From Glycomyces tritici (GTDB lineage: Bacteria; Actinomycetota; Actinomycetes; Mycobacteriales; Micromonosporaceae), in the NCBI RefSeq assembly GCF_030403505.1, contig NZ_JAUEMJ010000016.1, positions 63,028 to 84,641 on the forward strand: DNA of 21,614 bases. The letters run 5' to 3'. Under the pieces are notes generated by a model. It saw nothing but the letters and a program-made list of their open reading frames with translations. It was not told where the DNA came from and made no database searches. Positions 20,686 through 21,614 of the stretch are shown here, in pieces. The first letter of the stretch is position 1. Each line of letters begins with the position of its first letter. A program made the position numbers and the translations under genes.

Positions 20686-21558
20686 TCAGGGTTTGACGGC
20701 GACGAAGTACGTTTCGATCGACAGGTGGTGGAGGTCGCGGCGGCGGCCGAGCCAGTCGGGGCCGTCTTCGTCGAGGAGTCGCGCCCAGGCGGCCTTGTCG
20801 TCGTCGCTGAGGAAGTGCTCGAACCACTCCGACCGGGTCTGCAGTGATTCGAGGGCGTGCGTGAGGGCGGTGCCTTCGAGCGGGGCGGGGGTCGCGTCGA
20901 GCTCGTTCACCTCGCGCACCTCGGTCAGGCCGGCGCGTTCGAGCGCGATGTTCCAGCCGTACGGGAGCGGCGTGGAGCCGTGCTCGACGCCCTCGCCTTC
21001 GAGGCGGCGCGATCCGGCTTCGATGAGGCGCAGTTCCAGGCCGGGCCTGCCGACGCCCACGTGCCAGGGCAGGTACTGCGGGGCGGTGCCGCCCTCGCCG
21101 ATCGCCAGGCGTCCGCCGGGGGCGAGCAGATCGGCCAGGTTCTGAAGGGCCGCTTGGGGATCGGTGGCGTGGTGGATGACGCGCCCGGCCCAGAGGAGGT
21201 CGGCGGGCGTCCCGAATGCCGCGGTGAGCGCGTCCGGGTCGTCGACGGACGCCTGCGCGGCCCGCACCGCGGCGCCGGTCTCGGCGGCGCGTTCGCGCAC
21301 GAGGTCGAGCATGGCCGGTTCGGCGTCCACGGCCACCACCTGGGCTTCGGGGAGTGCCTCGGCGAGTGCGAACGCCATCGAGGCGGCGCCGCAGCCGATG
21401 TCGGCCACGAGCTGGTCGGCCGGGTCCGCGAGCCGTTCGGCGAGGCGCCGGTACTTGGCGGCCTCGGCCGCGGCGCGCTCCTTGAAGCGGGGAGCGGCCT
21501 CGGCGAAGTCGAAGGCGGCGGCGTGGTCGTCGTGCCGGTGTCCGTGATGGGCTGCCAT
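20686..21558 (-). CDS. Class I SAM-dependent methyltransferase
   Basis: The product has 290 residues. A His-rich start (MAAHHGHRHDDH) is followed by the Rossmann-type SAM domain: motif I VADIGCGAASMAFAL (51-65), an acidic strand end VVAVDAEPAML, LWAGRVIHHATDPQ and LLAPGGRLAIGEGG. The C-terminal part (about 170-290) is variable and likely holds the substrate site. It resembles the UbiE/methyltransferase-11 type, and the substrate cannot be told. ATG 21558 is chosen over an in-frame TTG three codons upstream because TAGGTT ends 7 bases before it, fitting a leaderless message. It converges with the repeat-protein gene. Confidence 0.85.
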   Translation of the reverse strand: MAAHHGHRHDDHAAAFDFAEAAPRFKERAAAEAAKYRRLAERLADPADQLVADIGCGAASMAFALAEALPEAQVVAVDAEPAMLDLVRERAAETGAAVRAAQASVDDPDALTAAFGTPADLLWAGRVIHHATDPQAALQNLADLLAPGGRLAIGEGGTAPQYLPWHVGVGRPGLELRLIEAGSRRLEGEGVEHGSTPLPYGWNIALERAGLTEVREVNELDATPAPLEGTALTHALESLQTRSEWFEHFLSDDDKAAWARLLDEDGPDWLGRRRDLHHLSIETYFVAVKP

Positions 21559-21565
21559 GCGCCCC

Positions 21566-21571
21566 AACCTA
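21566..21571 (-). promoter_or_regulatory. -10 box of the methyltransferase gene (leaderless)
   Basis: TAGGTT on the minus strand ends 7 bases before ATG 21558, and no ribosome site is present. The -35 region is not clear. Confidence 0.45.
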
Positions 21572-21614
21572 GCACCGGCTGCTATCGGTTTTCGGGGTGA
21601 AAGCGGCGACCGGG

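Overview
The window looks like a chromosomal segment of a high-GC, mycelial-type actinobacterium. The reasons are very high GC with strong GC3 bias, frequent GTG starts, a GlnR-type regulator, a SARP regulator, the sulfurtransferase plus DUF1416 pair, an LmeA-type lipid-binding protein, a DUF1707 protein and many secreted proteins. A Glycomyces/Stackebrandtia or micromonosporal relative is my guess, not a proof. No rRNA, tRNA, CRISPR array, transposase or phage gene was found.

Layout. 203-2265: a small SARP regulator (minus) divergent from two tandem, paralogous small secreted proteins (plus). A perfect palindrome sits at exactly the same distance before both secreted genes, and both have -10 boxes placed for leaderless mRNAs. 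2417-3972: a sulfur operon (minus) with a Cys-containing leader peptide, a long leader, a two-rhodanese-domain sulfurtransferase and a DUF1416 protein. 4116-5995: a polytopic membrane protein followed by an LmeA/DUF2993 lipid-binding protein (minus). 6531-7253: the nitrogen regulator GlnR. 7310-7548: an unusually AT-rich control region leading into a gene pair (7549-9740) that resembles type VII secretion (WXG100-like) substrates, the larger with a roughly 110-residue Asp/Glu tract. 9878-10355: a small Pro-rich membrane protein and a duplicated remnant of its 3' end. 10590-11745: a secreted GH43 endo-arabinanase whose promoter overlaps a LacI-type operator. 12071-15235: a large secreted subtilase. 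15346-16413: a DUF1707 protein and an uncharacterised protein. 16414-16986: repeats and a long C-run. 16987-17879: an AbiEi/DUF559-type protein. 18166-19020: a membrane-anchored NTF2-like protein. 19393-20664: a membrane-linked repeat protein. 20686-21558: a methyltransferase.

How parts fit together. The window is a string of mostly independent short transcription units, several concerned with the cell surface or exterior (secreted twins, subtilase, arabinanase, WXG-like pair, LmeA). The candidates for something undescribed are (1) the SARP plus twin secreted proteins under a duplicated operator, and (2) the acidic WXG-like pair. The best supported regulatory element is the Cys leader peptide before the sulfur operon. 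All functions are read from sequence alone; no database search was run.
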